DNA of 64,000 bases from Delphinapterus leucas. Taxonomy: Eukaryota; Chordata; Mammalia; Artiodactyla; Monodontidae. Both the position numbers and the translations under genes were made by a program. The DNA is taken from NCBI RefSeq assembly GCF_002288925.2, contig NW_022098076.1:83132535-83196534 (forward strand). Direction: 5' to 3'. Positions within the stretch are counted from its first letter, which is position 1, and each line of letters opens with the position of its first letter. Shown here piece after piece: positions 45,276-57,386 of this stretch. The notes under the pieces were generated by a model. The model was not told where the DNA came from, searched no databases, and saw only the letters and a program-made list of their open reading frames with translations.

Positions 45276-48008
45276 GAACACTTTCTTGAGAATGAGCATA
45301 TCAGAAAGGTCAATCAGAGATCACACAGAATAAGATGATAAAATTCTGCTTAATGTAGGCGTGTTGTTTGGAATGCTTAACGTCCACTCTGAGTGATTGC
45401 TAACGTGAAGCTCTTAAATAGAAAACAAAGGGAATTGTGGTCTTAAGGATGAAAAACATCTGCCTTTTACCTCCCTTCTGGGAGAGCAAAAATTATTAAT
45501 TCGGGAGTGTGGAAAGTTGTCAGGAGATGAATTAGCTAAAAGGGTGAAGCTCACTGGAAGAAGAGGAAAAAGAAAAATATGGGAAAAAACAAAAATGAAA
45601 AATTGCCATGTACGGGAGAAACTAACATGCAGTTGATAGAGAATAGAAAATACAGCTTGAAAAAAGATGTTAAAAATTTGTACACAATAACAAACAAACA
45701 AAAAGCAAATAAGCGCCTTACTGGGATAAAATAAAACATTGACTCAAAATTACCATAGAGTACATTCTTATAAAGCATTACTCATATCACTTCCTTTCCA
45801 TGTTAGCTTGGAATGTGTTTTACTGCAAGGATCTGTGAATACATGTAGTCATTTATAATAACTGACATTACCTTAACTGCTTTTCAGATCAATCACTACC
45901 GAAACTTATAACTCCTTCGAAACTAAATTGTGTGAATCCTTTAGAATTCTTTAGAAATATTGGGAACTCAAAGTCACTGTGGGATTACAAAGTATTAGTG
46001 ATATTGACTTATACCACATATTTCGCAAGAAACAAATCTATCTCACTCAGGAACCAGCTGAGAGAAAACAGAACTTTGCAATTGATCTCAATATCTAACA
46101 ATCATATATTAGCTTTCTGTACATAAAAAAGATATCATTTTCAGCATTTCAGCCATTCTCATCTTTCAAATACTGTGTCCCACTTAAGGTAATCCAATAA
46201 TACATAAACTTATAAGATCCAAATTCAATACAAGTTTTCACAATGTATTTTTAGTCTGAATCAGAGATTTAATTAAATCACATGAAAATTTTTCTATTAT
46301 CTCTTTTGAAACACTGATTATAATGCTATATGTTAAGATTTGAGTAAGATCTGAGTTACAGTTAATCATAGCTCTTAAATGTGTAGAAGAAAGAAGAGAA
46401 ATATGGTTTATATAGATTAGGAGAGTCCATTTATAAACTAAAGTGTTTCTACAAATGTAGTAGTTTTAAGTGATATGAAGTTGCACAAAACTTTATTTTT
46501 ATTTATTTTTACTGCAACAGGCAAAGTCAATTGTAAAACACTGGCATAAATCCAAAACCCTAGGGACTTCTTTGCTAATGTAATACTGGATTCCTGAAAT
46601 CAAGAGGAAAGTCCATTGGGAAACACTGCTGCCGAAGACTTTGCCTCTGGAAAATCAACTTATACCAGGAATTACAGTTCCAACTGAATAGAAGTCAAAT
46701 GCCGAGCCCAGAACCAACTACATAATTTGTAGGGCCTAGTGCATAATGAGAATGCTGAACCCTTTGTTCAAAAATTATTAAGAATTCCAAATTGGTGACA
46801 GCAGAACATTAACAAAACCAATGCAGGGCCCTGTGTGACTGTTTAGGTTACGTGACCATGAAGTGGATCCTGCTGTGGACCATCTTCATAAGCCTAGTCA
46901 GAGTTCTCTAGAATCAGATACTATGATCTTTTATATGGTACCTTAGGCACCAATGAAAAGTTCAAATTTCCATTATAAAAGAACTTAAGTACTACATTGA
47001 TAAGAGATTTAATAACTGAGTTATAATCTTTGTGTGTGTGTATGTGTTACAGAAGAATCAAGCAGCTTCATACATACCTTTAGGTGGCCTAAAGGTGAAA
47101 CAGAAGACATTATGAGAACTTTCTTGAACTCTTGGCAGTGATGTGTAATCTTTTCCAACTAAAGACAACAGTTTCCTAGGGAGATATCAAGTCGATGATA
47201 AAGGCAGTACTTAGGAAGAGGGAGCTGATAAAGGCCGTACTTAGGAAGAGGGAGCTCTGTAGAAGCAAGTCTTTAAAAGCTTTTGACCCCAAGATGATAT
47301 AACATATAAAATCTTGGACCCAAAGTCTCTATGGTAGAACTCGAGGGGGAATTTGAAATCAAAGATTCAAGGAAAATTTTTAAAAAACATGACAGAAATT
47401 GTCAAATCTGACTGTGAAGAGTTAATAAAAGTCACTGTCTTCCCTGGTGTTTAAGTCCCTTTTTTCATAAAGTGTTAAGTTTTAATAGACAAGTGATCTC
47501 ATTTCAAACTAAGATTCCATAAGCATATACTCATAGATGCACATGCATACACATGCATATATTTTAATCTAAGTGGCCACAATCAAGGGAGTTACCAGCT
47601 GTTGAGGTGTACTTTTGTTGGAAGGTGAAAGTTGTAGTTATAAATAAAGCTTTGGAACATCACATCTGCAATCATAAAAGTAAATATAAAAATGACAAAA
47701 TCCCCTTGAATCAGAATGAATACAAATAACAACCCACAATTTTTTTTAACTAAAGATATGAACCCCTTTCATCTGAATAACCAACTCTTGTTATACAGAA
47801 TTATCTAACGTGGATCTGGCTGACTTCAAAGCTTATTACCTACATATATCTTCATTTCTTCCATATTTTAGAAATCAGAGTTTATCAAGGAAAACTGTAG
47901 GATAGCTGTAGGGAATTCTTAAGATACCGTACTACCCTCAGTCACAGCCTATATTTTCCTGATTTAGAGTCTAAGTTAGATTTAAGAAATTCTCATATTT
48001 ATATGAAT
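45276..48008. other. Unassigned sequence with a 30-bp tandem duplication
   Basis: No gene. The unit starting GATAAAGGC(A/C)GTACTTAGGA and ending GGAGCT is duplicated at 47197-47226 and 47227-47256 with one difference. The part at 46690-46880 (CAGGGCCCTGTGTGACTG and neighbours) looks like an old DNA-transposon repeat that I cannot name. Confidence 0.5.
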
Positions 48009-48225
48009 ATAAGTAATGATAACTTACATTTATTCATCACTGACTTACCACAGTATACCAGGAACTGTACTATTCTCTATGCACGACACTTTTAATCTTC
48101 AAAATATTTTTGAGATGGTGCTGGTAAGATCTCTATTTTACAAATAAGGAAACTGAGGTCTAGAGGGATTACTGAACCTGTCCAAAATCCCATAGCTAGT
48201 ACATAATGTAGGAATCAAATTTGGC
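48009..48225 (-). repeat. MIR SINE, minus strand
   Basis: Reverse-complement MIR: ATAACTTACATTTATTC, ATACCAGGAACTGTACTATT, CTCTATTTTACAAATAAGGA, AACTGAGGTCTAGAGGGATT, CCCATAGCTAGTACATAATG. Confidence 0.85.
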
Positions 48226-49080
48226 TGTAATAGAGACCTAAAAACACTGACTTAAACAAATGAAGGTTTACAATTTTTCCCCTGTAGAAAGAAGTCTAGA
48301 AGCAAGTGTTTGCAGCTCAGGAAGAAGCTCATGAAACTGGATGTTAACTTGAATGTTTTCATCAGCAAAAGGACAAAAAGGGAAGTAAGACAGGCATCCT
48401 CATAGATGATTCAAAGTAGGCAGCTGAGAAACAATGAGAATATCAGATGTACAGGGTATTACTCATATCAAAAATATAAGGTGACCCATATTGTGATGGC
48501 CAGAAGAAATTATTTTTTTTCCTCTTTCAAAAAATTCTTGGGAAGTTAGTGGAGTGCTGCAAGTTTACTCTCCATCCAGCTTTTGCCCCTCATCCCAAGA
48601 CATAAGCTTCAATGAAGCCATGCAGAGAGCTTGAGATGGATTCCAGGAGTTAGGAAGTATACAGCGGACATGTGCCTGCCAAGAGCTTGAGGACTTTAAA
48701 GGTAAGAATTCTCCTGGAAAATGACCACCTGGCTACCCTCAGGGTTGACAGTCCAGTGGAGAGCTCTGTTGAGCGAAGCTGAATCATTCAGGACTCCTAC
48801 CTGAGCTAGAAAACACAGGCCCAATGAGCTTCTTTGCACCTTACCCCTAAACCCACACACCCATATTTGACATTACTACTCTGATGCCAGGAATGCATGG
48901 TCCAGAGGAATGATCACAATCAATGACATGAAAACTATGGCAAAAGTGCACTAAGGTTTAGAACAATTTCTTTGGCTCCCAAGTTTGCAACCAATTGAGA
49001 AATTGAAATAGGTTTTAAGCACATGGAAAGCACAAGGTCAGTAATAAAGCTGATTGGAGAATGTGGCTTTAGATGAGTCT
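48226..49080. other. Unassigned sequence
   Basis: No gene recognised. Confidence 0.5.
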
Positions 49081-49304
49081 GGGTTTTTTTTGTTATTTTG
49101 TTGTTGTTGTTGTTGGTACGCAGGCCTCTCACTGCTGTGGCCTCTCCCGTTGCGGAGCACAGGATCCGGATGCGCAGGCTCAACGGCCATAGCTCATGGG
49201 CGCAGCCGCTCCGCGGCATGCAGGATCTTCCCGGACCGGGGCAGGAACCCGCGTCTCCTGCATCGGCAGGCGGACTCCCAACCACTGCGCCACCAGGGAA
49301 GCCC
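49081..49304 (-). mobile_element. CHR-type SINE, minus strand
   Basis: T/G-rich tail (GTTGTTGTTGTTGTTGG), GTACGCAGGCCTCTCACTGC through GCGCCACCAGGGAAGCCCC. An imperfect duplication is GAGTCTG at the left (near 49075) and GAGCCTG at the right (49305-49311). A long plus-strand frame over this SINE continues into flanking DNA and is not a gene. Confidence 0.93.
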
Positions 49305-49689
49305 CGAGCCTGTTATTTTTTTTTTCTTTGTTTTTTTTTTTTTAATCTCACATCAATCACCAGCATGAACGCTGGACAACCCAAGGCCTCCTTCATAGAA
49401 GCCGAGCTGACCCCAAGGAGAGGCAGAGAAGGAAAAGGCCCGGTGGAGAGGCTAGTTCTGAGAATGAATGAGCCCGGAGGGGCTGAACTCAGGGCACTGA
49501 GTTCGTGCTGCCTGGCTCACTGCCTGACTCCAGTCATTCCTCCAGCCCTGGGCAAGGTGAGTGAAGACACAGAGAAGTTGCAGGCGCTTCTCCCAAACCT
49601 TTCCTTTATGGAAACACAGAGCATGGAGAATAAGTCTTTCCCCCAGCATCAATGTTTGAAGTTTTCAGAAGAGGAATTTGGAGCTCCAG
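49305..49689. other. GC-richer unassigned segment with a splice-donor-like site
   Basis: Unique-looking sequence after a poly-T stretch. AAG|GTGAGT at 49554-49562 is a strong 5' splice-site match, with GT at 49557-49558. No conserved protein domain is seen in the surrounding frames. Confidence 0.4.
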
Positions 49690-49915
49690 TAGTTAATAGT
49701 GTGGACTCTGAGCTGTGCTGCTTGAGTTTAAATTCTGACTACTCTCTCACCTCCTAGCAGAGTACAATGTCCACAATGTCTTTTCTTTAATATGGGGCTA
49801 ATCAAGTCTCTCTCATAGGCTTGTCATAAAAACTAAATTAGTTAAGAAATATAAAGCATTTAGTGCCTAGAAAATATTGTACTCAATATGGGTTAATCGT
49901 AATTCATTTATCTTG
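49690..49915 (+). repeat. MIR SINE
   Basis: AGTTAATAGTGTGGACTCTG, GCTTGAGTTTAAATTCTGAC, AATATGGGGCTAATCAAG, TCATAGGCTTGTCATAAAA, AAAGCATTTAGTGCCTAG follow the MIR order. Confidence 0.85.
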
Positions 49916-50817
49916 TTCAAATGCTGTTATTTCTCTCTCTATATATATTTCAGCTGTGAATCATCTTTAAAACATTTTATAAATGCCAGCAAACCATCAC
50001 ATTTTCATTATTTAAGATTATCTAAAACATCATCACCTGCCTTCTTTTATTTTATTTTCATCTGAGCATAAGGAAGGAAATCAATTGAATAGAGATAGTA
50101 TGCTATAGCTTGTAGGTACGGATTTTTCAGGTGTTTTCTTTTTGCTATTGCACTTATGGAGATTTGAACTTGCAGATCTCTGGGTGATGAATTGTGAGCA
50201 AAACTAAAAATTAAAACCATATAAAACAATGCAAATTTTGAAGTTGGATAATAGTGTCCAAATTCTTTATTTACAGTTTTATTTGACTGCTCATGGAGCC
50301 CTAAATAATTTGCCCACTGGGACAGAACTTTCCACCAAAGTTTGTGTTTAATCCGCAACTACAGACACATCAGGTGGCCTGTGCAAGTGCATGGTGAAAT
50401 CGGCAACTTTGCTTGCTTCAAGCAAGCAAAATCATCAAGACAATGTTGAAAGGTTTGTTGTGCCTGACTCTGGACAGTGAAAGATTGGATATACTTTGGC
50501 ATTCTTAAACTGCTGTTTATTGGACTTCTTGGTGTTTGTAAGAGGTAACTTTCCAAGATCACATAGCCCTCCCAACCTCATGCACATGCATGTACACACA
50601 CACAAACACACAAACACACATTCATACACACTGACAGTTCTGACAACTGATCGTATCAATGAGGAGAAAACAGACTGGTGTTTTTCAAAAGGATGTTTTT
50701 ATTGGATTTCAGTAGGAAAAGGACACTAAGAACCAAATCAAATCCATTAGAGAATCTGAAATTCAAACCCATGGAGATCGTGAATCAATAATATCCAAGG
50801 GTCAGCAGCAAAACTGA
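49916..50817. other. Unassigned sequence with CA-rich tract
   Basis: No gene. The imperfect CA-rich tract at 50590-50632 creates short frames. Confidence 0.5.
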
Positions 50818-50941
50818 GGCTGTACAGTGAAGGAGCTAAGAGCAGGGACTCGGGGAACAGAATGCCTGGGTTCAAATCCTACTTTTGTCACTTACCAGCC
50901 TGTGTGACATTTGTGAAATTACACTCTCTGAACTAAAGTAC

Positions 50942-51445
50942 TGTATGGTCAGGCCATTCGAGATGGCTGTTCTCTTGCCTCTGTACATCCTCTGCTGAAT
51001 CAATCCCTGCTTCACTTACATGATTATCCAATCCTCTTAATTATAGGGCTTAACCAGTACTTCCTATGTGCTTGCCTCCTGCCCCAGCCGCTGGTTTCCC
51101 TGGTAAGTGGTGAGCCAACCTGACGTCAATTCCCCATATAATCTGTAACCTCTTTCTCCCCCAGGTGGCAAAGATTGTTGCCATGTTCCGCCTGCCATAT
51201 GCCATGCATGGTGGGGTGTTGCTCCAAGACATTTTCCTTCCGACTTGCAAGACCTTAAATGTAAATGGATTAAATGCTCCAACCAAAAGACACAGACTAG
51301 CTGAATGGATACAGAACCAAGACCCATATGTATGCTGTCTACAAGAGATCCCTATCCAATAAATCACTGATACCTGTCGCTGTCTCTGGGCTCTTTCTTT
51401 GGTCTCACATCTGGGCTATTACAAGGCTTGCAGGACTGCCCAACA
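50942..51445 (+). mobile_element. Solo LTR carrying an L1 ORF2 segment
   Basis: A 504-bp LTR, starting TGTATGG and ending GCCCAACA, flanked by the 5-bp duplication AGTAC (50937-50941 and 51446-51450). LTR features are a TATA-like TATAAT at 51138-51143, the polyadenylation signal AATAAA at 51358-51363, and a U5 with CTGTCGCTGTCTCTGGGCTC and GGTCTCACATCTGGGC. It resembles gamma- or beta-type cetartiodactyl LTRs. Between the TATA-like site and AATAAA lie about 98 nt of L1 ORF2 (51252-51349). No internal viral genes are present. Confidence 0.85.
51252..51349 (+). other. L1 ORF2 5' (endonuclease-domain) segment inside the LTR
   Basis: Translates in one open frame to TLNVNGLNAPTKRHRLAEW and then IQNQDPYVCCLQE, which is the N-terminal endonuclease region of L1 ORF2 (approximately codons 10-45), close to young cetartiodactyl L1. 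There is no L1 3' end, no A tail and no target duplication around it, so it did not arrive by ordinary L1 insertion. Candidate origins are template switching during reverse transcription, or a repair patch. Confidence 0.85.
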
Positions 51446-51640
51446 AGTACACTAATCTGTAAAATGGAGACACTAATAGTACCTACATCTGTATATTGGA
51501 GATAATAATATAATTTACCTTAGAAGATTGCTCACCTTCAAAAGGGTGAAAATGGTAGAACCCACCTCATAAGGTTACCATGAAGATTAGAAGTTGATAC
51601 ATATACAGAACTTAGGAGACTGGCCTATAGTGAGCATTAA

Positions 51641-52207
51641 GTAAGCATTCATTCTGATTGCTATTAATATTATCAAAGAATCAAAAATGAGATTGGCATA
51701 GGAGCTATTCAGACATAAGCATAGCAGGGCTAGGGAAACCAGGTAATTGACATGGTAACTGGGGAGTAGAGGGGACTTTGGACTCACCTTTATGGACCGT
51801 TGAGTGCCTGGCATGTGCCTGGGTCAGGCAGACATAAAGTGCCATCAGCAAGGTGGACAGAATAATTCTGTTTTGTTTTTCTAAAAGTCCAAAGCGTAGC
51901 TCCTGGGGAGATTTGGCCTGCAATTTATTCAATGCTGAACCACATGACTTAAAGGTTAGCAGGGATGAATGTCTTTGGTTGAGTCTGTCTTAATATAAAG
52001 ACCTATTTATTTGCTCCAAGAATAAAGTTTTCATTTAAAGTTAGCCGTTTGAATTACCATAGACCAAAGTGATCTGGGCACTATGCTTATATTAGCAATT
52101 AGTACTTCAGTTATGTCACTGCCCTCCGTGGCAAAACTCTGTGGTACAAACTATAAATCTTCAACATCCCTAAGTTTCTGTATTGGTTATCTGTCTCACA
52201 GGTGTTG

Positions 52208-52254
<47 letters not shown>

Positions 52255-53703
52255 GTAGCCGTACTTTTCCCAATAATAAAATCAAAGCTATTAGCTACTC
52301 ATTAAATTGTAAAAATGTATATCCACATCAATGCTAGGACATGATATGTTTTCAGCTGAGGGTATTTCCACTGATTCTCAAGGACTTTTGTATGAGAAGG
52401 CAGGATATTTCCTCTTATCGTATTATGTCTATGTTTCTACAATTTTAGTTGTTCCATGTATACAGTGTTTGGTTAATTTATCCCATATGACAATTAATGA
52501 GAGTTAGAAGTTGGAAGAGAGTATCACCAACTTTTAAAATATATGTTTTAAATATCTTGTCCTAACTTGGAAATCCATTTGAAGTACCTCTGCAATGCCT
52601 TATGCTCTAGCCTTACAAATAACAACTTTTAAAAATGTCAGTGATTAAACACGTACATAGCATTTTGTAAGCATTCTAAAAAATGCTTTCTAAATTAGTC
52701 TTTTCGATAAAAGGTGTTTTTCTCCTCATCAAATGTTTAAAAGTGGATTATTAACACCATAAGTACGGGGCAAGGAACAGAGAAAGAACTGCTATTCTTT
52801 GGCCTAATTAGCTCATTGTCAACTAGTTAGTAGGGTTTCTTATTTAGTACATCTTAAGTTAAGTTATTGTTGTTTCTTTTTGATGAAAAATGGAAAGACA
52901 AACCATGTGAGGGGATAACCTCTAGCTCTATATCGTATTTATTATCCTCACTGGTGCAGTAAGTAAGTGAGTGTAGAGGTGTGAAATTCCAGTTGAGAAA
53001 AGCATGATGTTTGAAGAGGAAGTGCTGACACAGAGACTACAATTTACAAAAAAATGATTGCTGAAATTTAAAGATTATTTATTTTAAAAAACTAGATATA
53101 TAATTATGTCATCATCTACATAGTTCACAATTTCCACTAATATAAATAAAGTATATATTTTAAAATATAATTCAATTAGCTACCACAACAATCTGAGTGA
53201 TCAGTTGTAGAAATCAAGATAATAACTCAACAGGAAATGAACACATTTTTACACTCTCATTTTTGACTACATAGTGATTATGATTTTCCTGTAAACTTAC
53301 AAATTCACTAATTTAGGTTAGTTAGTAGTTTTATGTGTAGTATGAGAGTTTCCATGTCCCTGATGGATTTATAGCACAGATATATTTAACAAAAATCTGA
53401 AAATTTTAAAATTCAAAGGAAATATGCATCACCTTGAGATATCCTGATGCTTTGATATAATTAAAATATTTTACTGGTTTTGACTGACAAAAATGCACTC
53501 CAAGGACAATAGGATCTTCTTTATGAGATTGTCACTTTACAGTAAATTAAGAACAAAATAATTATTGTTAACAGGAAATTAACATGATTTAAAGGGCTTT
53601 GTGAGAGAATGAAAGCAGCAAGTATGAGTAAGAAATCATTAACAAAAGCCAGTGGAAAGCCAGGCTGAGTTTCTAAGTGTGAGCATTAAAAATAAATATT
53701 TCA
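51641..53703. other. Unassigned AT-rich sequence
   Basis: No gene. Contains a (CA)n microsatellite at 52212-52252. Confidence 0.55.
52212..52252. repeat. (CA)n microsatellite
   Basis: About 20 uninterrupted CA units ending in CGCGTAGCCG. Confidence 0.97.
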
Positions 53704-54715
53704 GGTACCTCCAGTTTCTGGCCCAGCATGTAAGGAGCTTGGAGGTTGTCCGTCCAATCGTCACAATAAGGAAAAAGTCTGAACAACCTGAAAATCAACA
53801 ACTCTTCTCAGATCTGTCAGAGAATTAAGGTCACTTGGCAAGCTACTGCCCTGAAAATTGGAGAATCAGGTGAATACAGAGAGCCATAACTTACCTGAGC
53901 AGAAACCCAGAACCAGAAACCTTTGTGGGAACGAGTATTGGGGTAGGAAAACCTAAACTGCAATTGACAAATTGCTGGAAGTTCAGGGTGGACAAGTCTG
54001 AGAGTTAAAATTGTCATGGAGGCCCAGTCCTAAGTGGCCCATGCTTTTGCGAGTATTAATTGCAGGAGCCCTACTAGGTTCTCACAGTGAAGATCAGAAA
54101 AAAATCCCTTTACTTCCAGCAGGGGGAAGGGAAAGAGGACGTTTTGAAAAATGCCCAGAGTATTCCAGTCTGCTTTAAAAGGGCATTTCCTTAAGAGGAA
54201 CTATTTTACAAGAGCCTAATCTACTGTGGTTTTATTCGTTTAACAGACCTGGCAGGGTAGAAGGACCCAAATCCAGCCCCCTCTAGCCATCTTGTCTCAC
54301 CTAAGGAAGGGTAGAGAAGGAGGAATAAAAAACACCTTTGAGGTAATGGCCCAGGGGTAGTCTGGCCCACTAAAAGTTGGACCTAATCATAGGACTGTAT
54401 AATCCTTCTCCCTCCCCCCATCCAAACACACACCTTATCACCATGTCACTAAAGGCCTATATCACAGATCTCAACAAGACAACAACCCAGTTCAAAAGTA
54501 GGCAAAAGACCTGAATAAACACCTCACCAAAGTAGCAAATAGGTATGTGAAAAGATGCTCAACACTATAAGTCATCAGGGAATTGCAAAGTAAAACAACG
54601 AGATACCATCGCATGCCTATTAGGATGGCCACAATCCAAAACACCAGCAGTGTTAGCGTCAAGAGGAGCGAGTATGTGAGAACTCTGGGAAAAGGAAAAA
54701 AAGCAATAGTTATCC
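53704..54715 (+). repeat. Ancient L1ME/HAL1-like element, internally deleted
   Basis: The left part has CCCAGCATGTAAGGAGCTTG, AATCAACAACTCTTCTCAG, ACTTACCTGAGCAGAAACCC and AGACCTGGCAGGGTAGAAGG, typical of the 5' region of old L1ME/HAL1 elements. From about 54470 it reads ORF2 3' sequence (AGTAGGCAAAAGACCTGAAT, GATACCATCGCATGCCTATT, GGATGGCCACAATCC). Most of ORF2 is missing between the parts. Confidence 0.6.
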
Positions 54716-54735
54716 TAGAATAAAAAATAAATAGT

Positions 54736-54948
54736 GCTTCCCTGGTGGCGCAGTGGTTGAGAGTCCGCCTGACGATGCAGGGGACACGGGTTTGTGCCCG
54801 GGTCCGGGTAGATCCCACATGCCGCGGAGTGGCTGGGCCCGTGAGCCATGGCCGCTGAGCCTGCGTGTCCAGAGCCTGTGCTCTGCAACGGGAGAGGCCA
54901 CAACAGTGAGAGGCTCGCGTACAAAAAAAATAATAAAAATAAAAAAAT
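54736..54948 (+). mobile_element. CHR-type SINE
   Basis: GCTTCCCTGGTGGCGCAG to GGCTCGCGTAC, with an A/T-rich tail (54923-54948). The B box reads GGTTTGTGCCC, one C-to-T change from other copies. The target duplication is not clear because both flanks are A-rich. Confidence 0.94.
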
Positions 54949-57386
54949 ATTAGCATAAGTAATACTGGAACTCTTTTCCTTGCATAAGTTATAGTATTTT
55001 AAATCTACATCTGTTTTTAAAATAAGTGTATTAGGGTCTTCTAATGCTTACTAATAAAAAGTAATTGATTCATTTCTCTATGGTTTTTAGATAGTCTGGG
55101 CTAGATTTAATATTTGATCATTATTATTTAGTCTGTCTCTATTTGAAACAAATCCTACTACTATAATTTCTGCAGCCAGGAGAATGTGTTTGGCTTATTC
55201 CTCTTAATACTTTAAATAATGAAATTGTTCATTAGTAATATCTGACAATGAGAAATGTAGTAAAATACGATGCGTTTAAAAGGTGCTAATTAAAGCTACA
55301 AATGACAACAGCAGACTCTGAAGTGCATGAGTCATTAGCAATTCCAGTTGGTGTACTTTTTGGTCAGCCTTCAGTTGCGCAGTCATCCTAAAGGGAGTAG
55401 CACCTCAATGCTCTGGAATTGCCTAGGTGTGGTTTTGCCCAGAGCAGAGGGATGGACTGATTGATCTCTGGGAGGTTCTTCCCACCCCAGAGTCTCAGAT
55501 GGTTAAAATTTGCAATTTAAATAAGCTTATTGCAATCCCTCTGCCCTTGATCCCTCCTCTCCCATCCATGATTAAGTGATACCTTGACTCCTTTGCACTT
55601 TCCCAACATCTCTCAAGTTGATGCCTGTCAGGATTCTGGATCCTCCCTTAGTCTTCCTTTCACAATAATTTAAGTGTTGATTCAGTGGGACGGAGAAGAG
55701 GCAAAAGAGGGTACACAGTTTGAACACACGGAAGAACGTTAAATTCCAGCCAGTGAACCCATTTTTCTTTAACATAATTCGAAAGGATTGAGACAGGGAA
55801 AGCTCTCCGCTTAGAACATACTTTAAAGAAATAAATCTAATTAACATGTCCCATGGAAATGTCATACAGATTATATATATTACATATATATGTATATACA
55901 CACACATATATATATACTTCATATATATATATATATAAAAGAATATTTATATAGACCTGCCCTAACCTGGAATCTCAATGCCATTTACAGAATCTGGTGA
56001 ATGAGAATAATGGCCTGGGACTCATGGTTGAAGCAAGAAAGAAAATTGGCAGTGACTCAAGAAGGCAGTCAATGAGAAGAGGCCATGCTTTTACAATAGC
56101 ATAGAAAATGCTATTATTTACATATATCTCCATAATTCCACACCACCTTCTACGCACCTACCTCTTTTCAAGGCTGAATGACTTGAATTCAGCTGAATCA
56201 TTATGTTCATATTCACATATTGATCAATTTTCATGCCACTCAATAACAATGTTTATTTACTGTTATTAGCAATATTCTTATATTCTATTATAATTATCCT
56301 TCAAGGATGGTTTTCATACTTGTATTGATCTGTATTTAATGTTATAAATATGATGAGGAGGTGGGAGGAGGAGGAAGAGAGAACACATCAAGATTTTCTC
56401 TACTTCTCATGTCCCCTAAGTACAGCCCTCATATAACCAGTTCTTTTGGTCTATTCCACCATGCCACATTACTCTAACATGACATGTCACAGTCATCTCT
56501 GCAGCTGTTTCCTCCTGGAGGGAAATACGGTCCTTTAGTGAATCCTGGACTCCCTTCACCCAGTTTTCCATCCGTAACATCGGCCCGAGGATCTCAGTCT
56601 GTAACATGTGTCTACTTGGTGGCAGGAGATGCTCACCAAGACCAAGGCATCCTGTGACTTAGGATCAGCCTGTACTTCTAAAAGTCAACTTAGTCAAGTT
56701 TAGACTTCCAGAACAATTTGGGAGATGGAGCCAGAGAAAGGGAGCAGCTCTATGCAGGGGAACATGCTCTGGGCTTTTATTTGGAAGCCATAGCGTTTAT
56801 GAGAATTGCTGTCACTTTCAGCTGAGCCATAACTAGCAGGCCTCACACACTGTGAATGCAGAGCAGCCACTTGTGCTTTGGGACTTTCCGGCTTAACAGC
56901 TTCCCACTTCATCATGTACTGGGAGGCAGAGCTATTTAAGCAGATGACAACAGAAGTGATAAAGATGGTAAAGAAAACTGATAAAGAATCATGTAAAGAA
57001 ACATGTTCTCCCCCAGCACTTTCCCTTCCTTTCTTCCTTTTCTGTTTTTCCTGATTTCCTTCCTTCCTTCTTCCTTTTAGATCAAAACTACTCTTTATTT
57101 TCAAAGTTCAGTAGCATAAAACAGATAGAAGCATATTTTCTAAAGCAGAGCTCTGTCCATCTATTGAAACCTCTGTCTGGTCTGTGCTATCATTTTGAAA
57201 GGTAGGTTACCTAATTCAGATTTGCAGTGGAATAAATCATGAGAGAAGGTTTTCCAGAAGTGTGAATATATTCTCTGAGTTTTTTAAAATGCCTTGTTAT
57301 TTAGCAAGTCATTGAAGTGTGTGAGCTTTAGAGACAGAAAAGCAACCTATGCAAAGGCACAGAGCAGTATTAACATGGTTAGGACT
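54949..57386. other. Unassigned sequence
   Basis: No gene. TA/CA-rich tracts lie at 55867-55940 and a pyrimidine tract (TTCCTTCCTTC-like) at 57020-57080. A minus-strand frame of 134 codons at 56700-57104 has no recognised domain. Confidence 0.5.

Larger units (their letters stand above)
50818..51640 (+). repeat. MIR SINE split by an LTR
   Basis: The left part (50818-50941) has GTACAGTGAAGGAGCTAAGA, GCCTGGGTTCAAATCCTAC and CACTTACCAGCCTGTGTGAC. The right part (51446-51640) has AATCTGTAAAATGGAGACAC, ACCCACCTCATAAGGTTACC and AGTGAGCATTAAGTAAGC. The LTR at 50942-51445 interrupts it. Confidence 0.85.

Noticed and set aside
49098..49757. 219-codon frame on the plus strand
   Set aside because: Its first third is a SINE translation and it then runs through a poly-T stretch into unrelated DNA and a MIR. 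It is a chimera without coding features.
50590..50632. CA/GT-rich direct repeats that could suggest a CRISPR-like array
   Set aside because: Simple dinucleotide-rich DNA with no repeat-spacer structure; the window is mammalian.
51165..51362. 66-codon frame across the LTR and L1 piece as a possible fusion protein
   Set aside because: The frame is open only because the L1 segment is young. There is no evidence of translation and no complete domain.
56700..57104. 134-codon minus-strand frame with a hydrophobic segment
   Set aside because: No recognised domain, no start context or conserved exon structure, and part of it is a low-complexity Lys/Arg/Glu tract from a pyrimidine-rich repeat.
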